A DNA stretch of 40,357 bases from positions 1 to 40,357 of the IMG/VR virus record IMGVR_UViG_3300044846_004757. One strand, written 5' to 3'. Each line of letters starts with the position of its first letter. The first letter of the stretch is position 1. The notes beneath the pieces are model-generated. The model did not search any database. It was not told the origin of the DNA and saw only the letters and a list, made by a program, of their open reading frames with translations. The stretch comes from a virus. Shown here piece after piece: positions 24,791 through 32,714 of the stretch. The translations under genes were made by a program, and so were the position numbers.

Positions 24791-25813
24791 ATGGCTTTTA
24801 CAGAAGGTTTATGTCAAAACCTGCAAGTCAATTTGAATGACGTAGCAGGAAACAATGCGCCACAGCTGAAGCGTGACCGCGTTGGTTATTTGGATGCGAT
24901 TGTATCGCAAGAAAACACAGCAGGAGTAGAATTGCTCCCGATTCCTACAAACGGTAAGTCTCGTAAGGTTCAAGTTAACTACGCTCAGCGTGGTGTTGAG
25001 GCTGAGGTTGCTCTTACTTGTACAAATAACTGTACATCTACTAACGAACATGCTCCAAAAGAAACTATCGTTGAGGTAGATAACTGTTTGGAAACTTCAT
25101 TGCTTTTCGTCGAGGACGAAATGCGCAAACTTTGCGAAGCTGATTCTTTGTGGGTTTCACAAACTATCATGGGTCAAATGAACGCTATCAACGTAGCTCT
25201 TGACAAGCAAATGCTCGCACTTCAGGCTACTAATTTCGGTAACTTCGCTGATGGTACTGCTTTGAAGAGCGTTAAGCTTTTTGAAGATACTACCAATGCT
25301 TCACGCGCTATTGCAACTGCTCAAATTCGTCACCAATACGATTTGGTTGGTTCATCAGGTGCGCCAATGATGATTGGTGGTGGTAACTTGGATTTGTTTG
25401 CTAAGGTGAACCAAATCGCTTGTTGCAATTCAACTACTGGTACTGACATGTCTCGTTGGACTGATTACATGTACTACAATGACCGTTTCGCTGAGTCTGT
25501 ACTTGGTGCTGGCAACTTTGCTGTACTTGCTCCTGGTGCTGTTCAACTCATCACTTGGAATCGTTACGCAGGTGACTACGCTAAGCGCAATGACGTGTTT
25601 GAACACGGAACAATCACAGACCCATTCACAGGTTTGACTTACGACTTGAAAGTACACTACGATGATTGTGCTGACCGTTGGACTATCAAACTCCAATTGC
25701 ATTGGACTATGTTCTTCCTTCCAACTAATGCGTTTGCAGCAGGTGACGATAACTCAGGTGTAAACTACACGTTCAACTTCGAAGATTGCTCAACAATCGT
25801 AGGTTGCGACTAA
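24791..25813 (+). CDS. Major capsid protein
   Basis: 340 residues, following the scaffold and with a higher use of C-ending codons than neighbours, as for a highly expressed gene. It contains TNGKSRKVQVNYAQRG near residue 55, a helical region (FVEDEMRKLCEADSLWVSQT) like a capsid spine helix, and a C-terminal beta region ending CDCSTIVGCD-like (EDCSTIVGCD). Ten Cys, including CTNNC and ACC, are notable. The fold cannot be proved by eye, but HK97-like is expected. Leader is A-rich (AAAACAGAAAA). Confidence 0.82.
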   Translation: MAFTEGLCQNLQVNLNDVAGNNAPQLKRDRVGYLDAIVSQENTAGVELLPIPTNGKSRKVQVNYAQRGVEAEVALTCTNNCTSTNEHAPKETIVEVDNCLETSLLFVEDEMRKLCEADSLWVSQTIMGQMNAINVALDKQMLALQATNFGNFADGTALKSVKLFEDTTNASRAIATAQIRHQYDLVGSSGAPMMIGGGNLDLFAKVNQIACCNSTTGTDMSRWTDYMYYNDRFAESVLGAGNFAVLAPGAVQLITWNRYAGDYAKRNDVFEHGTITDPFTGLTYDLKVHYDDCADRWTIKLQLHWTMFFLPTNAFAAGDDNSGVNYTFNFEDCSTIVGCD

Positions 25814-25843
25814 TAATTTTTAACTTTAAAATCATAAAATAAA

Positions 25844-26386
25844 ATGGCACTTTGTCCTTCAACATGCGCACCCCCGCTACCCGAATCAATCACAGGTGGT
25901 TGTGGTATTACTACCCGTAATGGTGGTATCTCTAAAATCGCATTCGTAAAATGCGACTACATTTTTACTGATATATCTAATCGTACTGAGTGGGAAACCG
26001 CAGTTGCGAATGAAGATGTAGTTTTCTCAGGTCTATTGCTTGCTCAAAAGCCAAAGGGTAGCTTTACCAAGAAGCGTATCTCTTCTTGCGCTCCTGAGCA
26101 GCTTGTAGGTAAAGAAAACCAAATTACTTTCCAAGATTACAATAGTGACCCTGAAGATTGTAAAGACGTTACTTTTTGGAACACTATCGTAAATGCTTCT
26201 TCATCTTATCAAATGGGCTATTACACTTGTGATGGTTACTTCTATGGTTTGGTTGAAGAGTTCTCAATCGAGGTTGACCAAGTAATTGAAGACAATACTA
26301 CTGGTAACATCTTCTTTGATGGAACTATTTCATGGTTGGACTTGAACATGCTTTGTGGCGTTCAAGTTAACCTGAATGGCCTCTAA
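25844..26386 (+). CDS. Putative major tail (tube) protein
   Basis: 180 residues, directly after the capsid gene and before a strong terminator. C-rich codon choice as in the capsid gene suggests high expression. Begins MALCPSTCAPPLPESITGGC; a beta-rich body has NQITFQDYNSDPEDCKDVTF and ends in TISWLDLNMLCGVQVNLNGL. Eight Cys in 180 residues. Size, position and beta-rich pattern fit a tail tube subunit; a head protein cannot be excluded. Confidence 0.6.
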   Translation: MALCPSTCAPPLPESITGGCGITTRNGGISKIAFVKCDYIFTDISNRTEWETAVANEDVVFSGLLLAQKPKGSFTKKRISSCAPEQLVGKENQITFQDYNSDPEDCKDVTFWNTIVNASSSYQMGYYTCDGYFYGLVEEFSIEVDQVIEDNTTGNIFFDGTISWLDLNMLCGVQVNLNGL

Positions 26387-26411
26387 TACTTGTTATTGTT
26401 TTGGTTAAAAG

Positions 26412-26437
26412 AGTGGGCTTAATCGCCCACTTTTTTT
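26412..26437 (+). terminator. Intrinsic terminator after the capsid/tail-tube operon
   Basis: 7-bp GC-rich stem (AGTGGGC 26412-26418 with GCCCACT 26425-26431), 6-base loop, T7 run. It closes the two most strongly expressed structural genes. Confidence 0.85.
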
Positions 26438-26439
26438 AT

Positions 26440-26447
26440 TACATTTG
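26440..26447 (+). promoter_or_regulatory. Candidate -7 box after terminator
   Basis: TACATTTG matches TAnnTTTG, follows the terminator at once and lies 14 bases before the next ATG. No TTTG at the -33 position. Confidence 0.45.
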
Positions 26448-26461
26448 AAAAAAAGAAAACA

Positions 26462-27256
26462 ATGCCAATTAATATAGATAATTGCATAGAACAAAACAAA
26501 ATCACTGAGTCTTACAAGTTGATAACAGATTGCTGTTGTCAAATTTCATGTTATTTGACTAATCAGGATGATTTTCCTATAACCATTTTAGATTTATCTT
26601 TTTCTTCAACATTTGGTGTTGGAAACATATTTATTGATAGTATTCCTCTTTCCTTGCCATTAAACTTAGACCCTTTTCAAGTTGTTACACTTGACTATAC
26701 TGTTTGTGCACCATCAACTGAAAGTGTTGACACGCTTACTTTAACAATTCTTGATAATGTGGCAGGTATAACAGATTTCATTTATTATCTTGAATCTATT
26801 TTGCCATCTTCATTTATCACTCCAACTTCATTGAATTTTGGAAATGTTGCGGTTGGAAATGGCTCTGCTCTATATATAAATGTTCCTGATACACTTCTTT
26901 GTTGCAATGACTTTTATGTTAGCACTCTGACAGCTCCTTTTGGAGATGTTGGCGGTGTAACCGTATGTCCAGGTGGAGGAAGCCAACAAATCATGGTAAG
27001 CTTTGCTCCAACTGAACTTGGTCTTGCAACTCAGGATTTGACCATAACTATCAATGAGTGTAATTCTATCCTTGTCCCACTTTCAGGTAACGGCATAGAG
27101 CCACCATCAGGAAGCACAACTCCACAAAAGAATAAGGTTGACCAAACCACAAGAGTTGAAGCTTGCTCTCCTCGCACATCAAACAATCGCTGTGAAACAG
27201 CAAAGACAATAAAATCAGCTATTAAGGCTAATGCAAGGCGATTCGGTAAACGATAA
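26462..27256 (+). CDS. ASH-domain virion protein
   Basis: 264 residues. Starts with a Cys-rich segment (DCCCQISCYLTNQDDFPITI). Residues about 115-215 read as an ASPM-SPD2-Hydin/choice-of-anchor D domain: TSLNFGNVAVGNGSALYINV, then QQIMVSFAPTELGLATQDLT and LVPLSGNGIEPPSG. The C-terminal 45 residues are basic and low complexity. It shares this fold with the large fibre protein at 16820-20692 and probably decorates tail or head. Twelve Cys. Confidence 0.6.
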   Translation: MPINIDNCIEQNKITESYKLITDCCCQISCYLTNQDDFPITILDLSFSSTFGVGNIFIDSIPLSLPLNLDPFQVVTLDYTVCAPSTESVDTLTLTILDNVAGITDFIYYLESILPSSFITPTSLNFGNVAVGNGSALYINVPDTLLCCNDFYVSTLTAPFGDVGGVTVCPGGGSQQIMVSFAPTELGLATQDLTITINECNSILVPLSGNGIEPPSGSTTPQKNKVDQTTRVEACSPRTSNNRCETAKTIKSAIKANARRFGKR

Positions 27257-27267
27257 AAAACAACAAC

Positions 27268-27759
27268 ATGATTGAATTTAAAGAAAAATTGGACAACGTA
27301 AAGACTGAGATTAATCTCGCTATTACAGAATTTTGGAAGAATATATCGCCTCATACCGTTCAAGTGCTTGCTGGAAAATGTGATGAAGAGACAGCGAAAC
27401 ACATCACCTTACAGGGAGGCACTCTTGGTGAAGTGAACCAAGCTCGTGCTATGGCTAATCTTTTTCCTATTGATTCAAAGGTAAATCTTAAAATAGCTAA
27501 GCCAAAGTTTGCTGATTACCTTAAAAAAGGCGATGGTGCTTTGGTTGTAGTGCGTTCAAATGGATTTAGACATAAGAATAACAAAAAGATTCAAGCTTCA
27601 CTTGATTGGGTTGCTGAAACGCATCCAACTGTGACAGTTGAAATAACTGAGAACGACCGCTATGATACTTTCTTTTTCCACATCAAAAAGAAGAAAGAGA
27701 AAGAGGTAGCAGTTGAAGACACACAACTACAAGAGCCTGAGCCAAATGAAGGAGCTTAA
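27268..27759 (+). CDS. Hypothetical protein, late arm
   Basis: 163 residues. Helical N-terminus (LDNVKTEINLAITEFWKNIS), mixed middle, then a very basic run (HIKKKKEKE) and acidic Glu/Pro tail. It overlaps the amidase start by 14 bases, so it is in the same operon. An AACAACAAC leader precedes the ATG. Not recognised; could be a tail or lysis-linked protein. Confidence 0.65.
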   Translation: MIEFKEKLDNVKTEINLAITEFWKNISPHTVQVLAGKCDEETAKHITLQGGTLGEVNQARAMANLFPIDSKVNLKIAKPKFADYLKKGDGALVVVRSNGFRHKNNKKIQASLDWVAETHPTVTVEITENDRYDTFFFHIKKKKEKEVAVEDTQLQEPEPNEGA

Positions 27760-28255
27760 ATATCTCATTATTCATTGCACAGCCACTCGTGAGGGTCAAA
27801 ATATCGGTGCTGAGCATATAAAAGCTTGGCATACTTCACCTCCACCTGCTGGTAGGGGATGGAGTAAAGTTGGTTATTCAGATTTAATCTTACTTGATGG
27901 TGATAGACACAAGTTTGTAAATCACGATGGCGATAAGTGGATTGAATCAAATGAGATTACTAATGGAGTAAAGGGAATGAACTCAGTATCTCGCCATGTT
28001 TGCTACGTTGGCGGTGTCTCTGTTGATGGCAAAAAGGCTAAAAACACTCTCACAAATGCCCAAAGCCAAACTTTAGAGAGTATAATCAGAGAAGTAATCG
28101 CTTATAAGCCCGACATATTGATTGCTGGGCATAATCAATTTGATAATAAGGCATGCCCTTCATTTTGGATTCCAACATATCTCAAGATGATTGGCATTGA
28201 CGATAAAAATATTTACAAAAAAGACCCATTCGGCTATGCTACCAAATTGTCTTGA
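27746..28255 (+). CDS. N-acetylmuramoyl-L-alanine amidase (endolysin)
   Basis: 169 residues from ATG 27746; a TTG at 27713 would add 11 residues and is less likely. Amidase_2/T7-lysozyme type: IIHCTAT with His10, KVGYSDLI with Tyr44, SRHVCYVGG near 85, GHN with His129 and NKACPSF with Lys135 and Cys137. These match the zinc ligands (His, His, Cys) and the Tyr/Lys catalytic pair of T7 lysozyme. It cleaves the bond between the sugar chain and peptide of peptidoglycan. No signal peptide, so release needs the holin encoded downstream. Confidence 0.93.
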   Translation: MKELKYLIIHCTATREGQNIGAEHIKAWHTSPPPAGRGWSKVGYSDLILLDGDRHKFVNHDGDKWIESNEITNGVKGMNSVSRHVCYVGGVSVDGKKAKNTLTNAQSQTLESIIREVIAYKPDILIAGHNQFDNKACPSFWIPTYLKMIGIDDKNIYKKDPFGYATKLS

Positions 28256-29177
28256 AGATTTTATAGGCGTAAAGTGCCTAACCGCAAATCCAAAGAGCGG
28301 ATTATGGATAAATGACCTTGAGGGCATTAATATCCGTATGGCTGCTGATATAGCCGATAGTGGTTATATGAGCGGACTTCAGTTACTGCAAAACAAAGTA
28401 AACTTTGCAAGTGAAATAGTAATGCAAGAGCTTAGCGGCTTTATGTTGCCTTATTTTAGGATTAACAGCATTCTTGATGAGCTTGCTCTTGGCGATTTTA
28501 ACTCTAACTATCTTGCGCCCGCTTCAATTGACAGGGGTATAAAGGTTACAGTTAAAAACACGCGAATGATGCGCATTTTTGTTGGAAATGTTACAATCAG
28601 AATCCAACAGGCTAATACAACTCACTCGTTTCAGATTGTTGACGGCTTTAATTCTACATCATTCTCTTTTACTACTGATGGAAATGGTGAGGCTACTGTT
28701 TTTGCCAATTACATGTCATCCAATCGTGATATTTATATCTTGATGGACAACACGTCAATTAATCCAGCTGATACGGATATAAAAAGTGGTTGTAGCTGTT
28801 CGTCTAAGTCATCTCAATACATGCTTGCTAATGGATGGAGTGGAGGTGGTGTTGGAAACAATTCTTTTGGCATCAAGGCTCAAGTAAATGCTGAATGCCG
28901 AATAGATGAGCTAATGTGCATTATATCTCAGCACTTACGCTTCCCAATTCTTTATAAGGCTGGCCTTGAGATTGTAAAAGAGGCTAAAGCTACTGATAGA
29001 CTAAATAGTGTGACATTGCTTGACAACGATAAGATAAACTTTTTGTACGAAGAGTTTACCAATCAGTACAACAATCACATGAAGCTTGTGGTTAATCAAT
29101 TGCCTGAATTGATGAAACGAATTGACGACATCTGCGTAATATGTAATCAATCACGATACGTTTACGGCAACCCATAA
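28236..29177 (+). CDS. Putative virion protein with GLWINDLEGI motif
   Basis: 313 residues from ATG 28236 (20-base overlap with the amidase gene). N-terminus LPNCLEDFIGVKCL and SGLWINDLEGINIRMAADIA resemble a conserved type of uncharacterised protein seen in Bacteroidota phages. Middle is beta-rich, with CSCSSK near residue 195. The end is helical with a CVIC pair. Probably a head-tail connector or tail protein; this is inference. Confidence 0.6.
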   Translation: MLPNCLEDFIGVKCLTANPKSGLWINDLEGINIRMAADIADSGYMSGLQLLQNKVNFASEIVMQELSGFMLPYFRINSILDELALGDFNSNYLAPASIDRGIKVTVKNTRMMRIFVGNVTIRIQQANTTHSFQIVDGFNSTSFSFTTDGNGEATVFANYMSSNRDIYILMDNTSINPADTDIKSGCSCSSKSSQYMLANGWSGGGVGNNSFGIKAQVNAECRIDELMCIISQHLRFPILYKAGLEIVKEAKATDRLNSVTLLDNDKINFLYEEFTNQYNNHMKLVVNQLPELMKRIDDICVICNQSRYVYGNP

Positions 29178-29184
29178 AAACAAA

Positions 29185-29204
29185 GCCCCACTCGTTAGCG
29201 GGGC
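29185..29204 (+). terminator. GC-rich hairpin after virion gene
   Basis: GCCCC (29185-29189) pairs with GGGGC (29200-29204), with two inner pairs. No T-run follows, so it may stabilise or process RNA rather than terminate. Confidence 0.4.
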
Positions 29205-29272
29205 GATGTGAAACTTTAACCTATTCTATGATGAGAATAAACAAATATAAACTAATAAAATAAAAAGTCAAC

Positions 29273-29374
29273 ATGAACAGCAACATTAAAGCTTGTGGAG
29301 CTTGTGGCAAGCCTTCACGACCAGCAGCACGACCCGTAACAGCGCGACCACGACCAACATCACGACCCAAATAG
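29273..29374 (+). CDS. Tiny CxxC and Arg-Pro-rich protein, 33 aa
   Basis: ATG 29273 to TAG 29372-29374 with an A-rich leader. Begins MNSNIKACGACGKPSRPAAR, then continues with RP, RPRP and SRPK. The CxxCGK knuckle plus Arg-Pro repeats suggest nucleic-acid or membrane-surface binding. It is the only sense frame in the 215-base gap before the holin. Confidence 0.55.
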   Translation: MNSNIKACGACGKPSRPAARPVTARPRPTSRPK

Positions 29375-29434
29375 GTTTTAAAGAGAACATTTTTGAAACT
29401 CAAGTCGTATATTAAACCTACGTTGCAGGGCGAT

Positions 29435-29929
29435 ATGAAATCCATTGCAATAGAAGTTTTATGCTTGAATTTCAAAAAAGATGTTCTATTGATAACCGTT
29501 GTAGGTGGATTCTCAATTGGTGCTTTCACGGGCTTTGTAGAGGATTGGATTTTCTCTCCCGCAGCATCATTGTTTGCTTTACTTGCATTAATCGCTGCTG
29601 ACCATATAACAGGACTTGTTGTAGCATGGAAAAGAGACGCGGTTGATACAAGAAAGGCACTATCTATCTTTTGGAAACTGTTATCGCATGTTGGTCTTTT
29701 GATGTTCGCAAATAATCTTGCAAAGGGTAGCGTGTTTCTTGGGTGGTTGAATGAAGGCATCTTCGTTCCTATTGTCTTAGTAAATATGCTTTCTTTGATT
29801 AAGAACTTGTCTTTGCTTGGATATATTAAGAGGGATTTCGCCCAATGGATAAACAAAAAAGTTGATACATATAAAAATGAGAGTATATCTAACCATACAG
29901 ACGATAGCAATCGTACTATTCCTGAATAG
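29435..29929 (+). CDS. Holin
   Basis: 164 residues from ATG 29435; a TTG at 29393 would add 14 residues. Four hydrophobic segments (VLLITVVGGFSIGAFTGFV; ASLFALLALIAADHITGLVV; two more after residue 80) and the DHITGLVVAWKRDAVDTRKA signature, where D..TG...A......(S/T)RKA is typical of the Phage_holin_4 family. Holins open the inner membrane so the amidase reaches peptidoglycan. It lies 1.2 kb after the amidase and overlaps the spanin gene. Confidence 0.85.
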   Translation: MKSIAIEVLCLNFKKDVLLITVVGGFSIGAFTGFVEDWIFSPAASLFALLALIAADHITGLVVAWKRDAVDTRKALSIFWKLLSHVGLLMFANNLAKGSVFLGWLNEGIFVPIVLVNMLSLIKNLSLLGYIKRDFAQWINKKVDTYKNESISNHTDDSNRTIPE

Positions 29930-30317
29930 TTGCATAACAAAAGAGGCTTGTGATAGAAGGTTTCCCTTGGAACGGGAAGTTCAAACCTATTACAAAGACA
30001 CGGTTATTGTTACTCAAACGCGCACATTTGATACTCTCGTGCAATACAAGCGGCTTGACACCCTAATTATTCACGACCATCAGACCGATATTAGAACGGA
30101 ACTGATGTTTTTGCCAGGTGATTCGGTCTATGTGGAGACAACTTGTCCACCCGACACAGTTAGAGTAGAAAAGGTTCTTGAGATTATAAAGGAAAAGGCT
30201 ATTGAGCAGGTAGATGAAACTAAAAACGCTATCAGGTGGATTGCCATATTCTGTTTTGCCTTATTTTTAGCAATAGGTTCAATTGCGTATCTCATTAAAA
30301 CGATAAAAGGACGATGA
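29877..30317 (+). CDS. Putative unimolecular spanin (lipoprotein with C-terminal membrane anchor)
   Basis: 146 residues from ATG 29877, chosen because it gives a clean lipoprotein signal peptide, MRVYLTIQTIAIVLFLNSC, with the lipidated Cys at 19. The middle (about 30-120) is periplasmic-looking, and residues about 120-142 form a transmembrane segment (WIAIFCFALFLAIGSIAYLI) with a basic tail. An outer-membrane lipid anchor plus an inner-membrane anchor is the layout of u-spanins such as T1 gp11, which fuse the two membranes at lysis. It overlaps the holin gene by 53 bases. Confidence 0.7.
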   Translation: MRVYLTIQTIAIVLFLNSCITKEACDRRFPLEREVQTYYKDTVIVTQTRTFDTLVQYKRLDTLIIHDHQTDIRTELMFLPGDSVYVETTCPPDTVRVEKVLEIIKEKAIEQVDETKNAIRWIAIFCFALFLAIGSIAYLIKTIKGR

Positions 30318-30790
30318 ATATAGAACAAACTAAAAGCGCAATAAGAAAGCTTTCTCGTTCATTAGACCCAGTAAAAGGGACTTTTGTTTTGAATCCAATG
30401 AAGATTCTTGAGAAAAAAATTAAGGAAAGGGTGTTTGTGAAAGGTTTATCTACTGCTGGCGAAGATAGACCATATTTTAGTGCAAAGTGGGTTGCAATAC
30501 GTAAAGAAAGAGGAAGGCAAGTAGAAAAAGTTGACCTCTTTTATCAGGGAACTGGAAAAGCAGACGAGCATTCAACTCCACCATCATTGTATAGAACTAT
30601 TAAAACAGCAAAAGAAGGTAGTGCTGTTCAAATGGGGGTTGACAATGACTTTAACTATTTTCAAAAACTTGGTCAGGAAGAGGGTTATAGAGGCGATATA
30701 TTGCAGCCAAGTGACTCTGAGATAGAATACCTTATGAACACAATACAATCTGAGGTTAATGCCTTAATAGAAGACATATTTGCCCAATGA
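30314..30790 (+). CDS. Putative tail-completion / virion morphogenesis protein
   Basis: 158 residues with ATGA overlaps at both ends. FSAKWVAIRKERGRQVEKVD, LFYQGTGKADE and QMGVDNDFNYFQKLGQEEGY follow the pattern of gpS / HK97 gp10-like tail-completion proteins (a ...W...R...G...VDL..TG core). Such proteins sit at the head-tail joint. Moderate confidence, based on pattern and on a terminator-like neighbour. Confidence 0.55.
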   Translation: MNIEQTKSAIRKLSRSLDPVKGTFVLNPMKILEKKIKERVFVKGLSTAGEDRPYFSAKWVAIRKERGRQVEKVDLFYQGTGKADEHSTPPSLYRTIKTAKEGSAVQMGVDNDFNYFQKLGQEEGYRGDILQPSDSEIEYLMNTIQSEVNALIEDIFAQ

Positions 30791-31341
30791 AAGATATTAT
30801 TAATTGCCTTGCATCTGATTTAATGAAAGCAATCTCTTTTAAAAAAGGTATTGCTATTGCTCGTTTAGATGAAGAGGGTAGAGTTTTAATACAAGAGCCA
30901 AACGTGAATGAATTTCGCTTTGCTGGCTTAAATGATTATGACGATGCTTATTTTTACATTAGACATCGCGCAACAGGGGAGATTAGTTATGGTGATTCAT
31001 CTCAGAAAAAGTTTACAGGCATTCAAAATTTTGTGAGAGTTACCTATCAAATGCGCATAGTTGCTTGCATGAAGGGTGCTGACCCGTATTCTCTTGAAAG
31101 CCAAATACGTTATGTGCTAATGAATGCTAACTTGCCAAATTCATCAACATTTGCCAATGCTGCTATTAGCCCTGTATCTTCTCAAATTGATTCTATCCAA
31201 GTGTTATATGAAGAGTCAAAACAAGGAAAACCATTTGACAAAAACTTGATTTTTGTGGCTCACGACTTCAATTTGACAGCTGATGTTGATATGGCTCTTG
31301 AATTTTACTGTGAAAACCCGTGCTTTAATGCTGGGTGCTAA
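30787..31341 (+). CDS. Putative tail terminator protein
   Basis: 184 residues. Helical start, beta core (VRVTYQMRIVACMKGADPYS), later LIFVAHDFNLTADVDMALEF and a Cys-rich end. Size, mixed alpha/beta pattern and pairing with the tail-completion gene fit a tail terminator, but no diagnostic motif is seen. Confidence 0.5.
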   Translation: MKDIINCLASDLMKAISFKKGIAIARLDEEGRVLIQEPNVNEFRFAGLNDYDDAYFYIRHRATGEISYGDSSQKKFTGIQNFVRVTYQMRIVACMKGADPYSLESQIRYVLMNANLPNSSTFANAAISPVSSQIDSIQVLYEESKQGKPFDKNLIFVAHDFNLTADVDMALEFYCENPCFNAGC

Positions 31342-31342
31342 T

Positions 31343-31350
31343 TATATTTG
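31343..31350 (+). promoter_or_regulatory. Candidate -7 box
   Basis: TATATTTG matches TAnnTTTG, 18 bases before the ATG at 31369. The expected -33 TTTG is missing. Confidence 0.4.
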
Positions 31351-31368
31351 TAACTTAAAGCAAAGACA

Positions 31369-31665
31369 ATGAACTGCGGATGCAATAAAAATATAGGTTG
31401 TTATGTAACTGGAGACGACATTCAATTTGGAATCAACGCTCCTTTTGATGGCTTTTATACTTTTGAAATAATGAGCAATGGTTCATTTAGCGATGAAGTT
31501 GTAGAATTTGAAGTTGGCGACCCAATTGTTCTTCCTTTTACATTTAACGAGAATAGCACTACTCTTATTAAGATAAAGACACCTTCAGGAAGCCCAGTTC
31601 CTTATTTGACAAGTGCTGATGGTGCTTGCTGTTTTGAGGTTCAAGGAATAATTCCAATTTGCTAA
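31369..31665 (+). CDS. Small Cys-rich virion-like protein
   Basis: 98 residues. Begins MNCGCNKNIGCYVTGDDIQF and ends with ACCFEVQGIIPIC; the middle is beta-rich (FEIMSNGSFSDEVVEFEVGD), like an Ig-type or small adhesion fold. It is separated by 1 base from the next gene. Function unknown. Confidence 0.6.
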   Translation: MNCGCNKNIGCYVTGDDIQFGINAPFDGFYTFEIMSNGSFSDEVVEFEVGDPIVLPFTFNENSTTLIKIKTPSGSPVPYLTSADGACCFEVQGIIPIC

Positions 31666-31666
31666 T

Positions 31667-32065
31667 ATGAAAAAGTTAGAAATACCTATATCTATATTCT
31701 CAGGAATCTGTGTTGGAGCAATACTTACGGCATTCTTGTCGTCAACCACTATGCTTCAAGAGGTTTATATGGTTACATTCGTATCTATTGCTGCTGCTTT
31801 GATGACAATCTTTATTGATTATCTCATCAGCCCAAAGCAAATCTTTGGGTTTTGGCAAAATGCACTCAAGGCAATCGAAAATAGTCCATTTAAGCCGTTT
31901 GCAAAACCATTGGGAACTTGCATATATTGTATGAATGTCTACGTATTCACGGCTTGCTTTGTTGTGCTATATATTCATACAAAAAGCTCCTGGTGGTATT
32001 TTATCCCAGGAGTTTCTTTGTCTCACGTTGCTTTGGCTTATATTGATAGGAAGATTAATTCCTAA
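31667..32065 (+). CDS. Small multi-span membrane protein (DUF1360-like)
   Basis: 132 residues with hydrophobic segments near 7-25, 33-53, 86-103 and 106-124. PLGTCIYCMNVYVFTACFVV carries the C-x2-C-x6+ membrane motif of DUF1360-type phage membrane proteins. It is the last rightward gene and overlaps the stop of the convergent leftward gene by 4 bases. Possible roles are superinfection exclusion or lysis support; neither is shown. Confidence 0.65.
   Translation: MKKLEIPISIFSGICVGAILTAFLSSTTMLQEVYMVTFVSIAAALMTIFIDYLISPKQIFGFWQNALKAIENSPFKPFAKPLGTCIYCMNVYVFTACFVVLYIHTKSSWWYFIPGVSLSHVALAYIDRKINS
31987..32019 (+). terminator. Terminator-like hairpin inside the last late gene
   Basis: CTCCTGG (31987-31993) pairs with CCAGGAG (32006-32012) and is followed by TTTCTTTG. 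It lies within the last 80 bases of the final rightward gene, where transcripts from both arms converge. Confidence 0.45.
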
Positions 32066-32457
32066 AACATCTGCATTTGCTTACGGGCATATTTGCTAAA
32101 TCGTAGAATCTCTACTTCTTTTTCAGCCTTCTCTCGTATTTCTCTAATAGCTGCTTCGCGTTGTTTAAGACTAACAATCCAAGCCTCAATTTCAGCTACG
32201 TCGTCTGAATAAAAGTATCCATTGCTGGTAGCTATTAAGTTTGGTAGACCATTGGTACGTAGAAATTGAACAACTTTTCTAACTCTTGGCTCAGTGATTT
32301 TCTTATCAAATGCTGTTTTGATTAGCTTTATAATATCTCCATTTTTTACCACATTCTCTTTGCCTTTGTTGTGCATAAACCATTGACCGAGAAATTCAAC
32401 GTATTCAAGTTCTTGACTTGTTAGTTCGATTGTGATTTTTTCAAAGTTCTTTAGCAT
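32062..32457 (-). CDS. Putative winged-helix DNA-binding protein
   Basis: 131 residues, last gene of the leftward arm. Residues about 5-95 (TIELTSQELEYVEFLGQWFM; TEPRVRKVVQFLRTNGLPNL; IATSNGYFYSDDVAEIEAWI) read as a winged-helix fold with a basic recognition helix and a beta wing. The rest is a charged helix. Likely a regulator or replication accessory protein. Its start overlaps the preceding gene by 17 bases. Confidence 0.6.
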   Translation of the reverse strand: MLKNFEKITIELTSQELEYVEFLGQWFMHNKGKENVVKNGDIIKLIKTAFDKKITEPRVRKVVQFLRTNGLPNLIATSNGYFYSDDVAEIEAWIVSLKQREAAIREIREKAEKEVEILRFSKYARKQMQMF

Positions 32458-32704
32458 CTTCTTGTATTTTGAGTTTATCGTAATTATAAAGTGTGTTGTA
32501 GTATTCGCTTGATGTCTGTACCTTGCCCTTCATCTTATTCTCTTGTCCTTCTACATAGGCAAGTCTTATTTGCTGACTTTCTTGTGATAGTAGTGCTTCA
32601 GCCTCATCAAGAGCGACTTTAAAGACTACTTTCATCGTTGGTGCTTGGCAAGACTCCTGTGCGTCTTTAATCCGAGCAATAAACTGTTGCATTGCTGTTT
32701 TCAT
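32441..32704 (-). CDS. YYN-family small protein, paralogue 1
   Basis: 87 residues. Fits the shared pattern of seven paralogues in this arm: M(K/x)T(A/P)...Q.(L/F)I, then E..QI..AY..G, and YYN..Y near the end (here QQIRLAYVEGQ and EYYNTLYNY). Helical, acidic. AACAACAACAATG leader. Function unknown; such proteins are common in Bacteroidota phages. Confidence 0.7.
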   Translation of the reverse strand: MKTAMQQFIARIKDAQESCQAPTMKVVFKVALDEAEALLSQESQQIRLAYVEGQENKMKGKVQTSSEYYNTLYNYDKLKIQEDAKEL

Positions 32705-32714
32705 TGTTGTTGTT

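Noticed and set aside
29221-29940. Leftward open frame of 239 codons
   Set aside because: It is antisense to the holin and to the tiny RP-rich gene; the rightward holin has clear membrane spans and a family signature.
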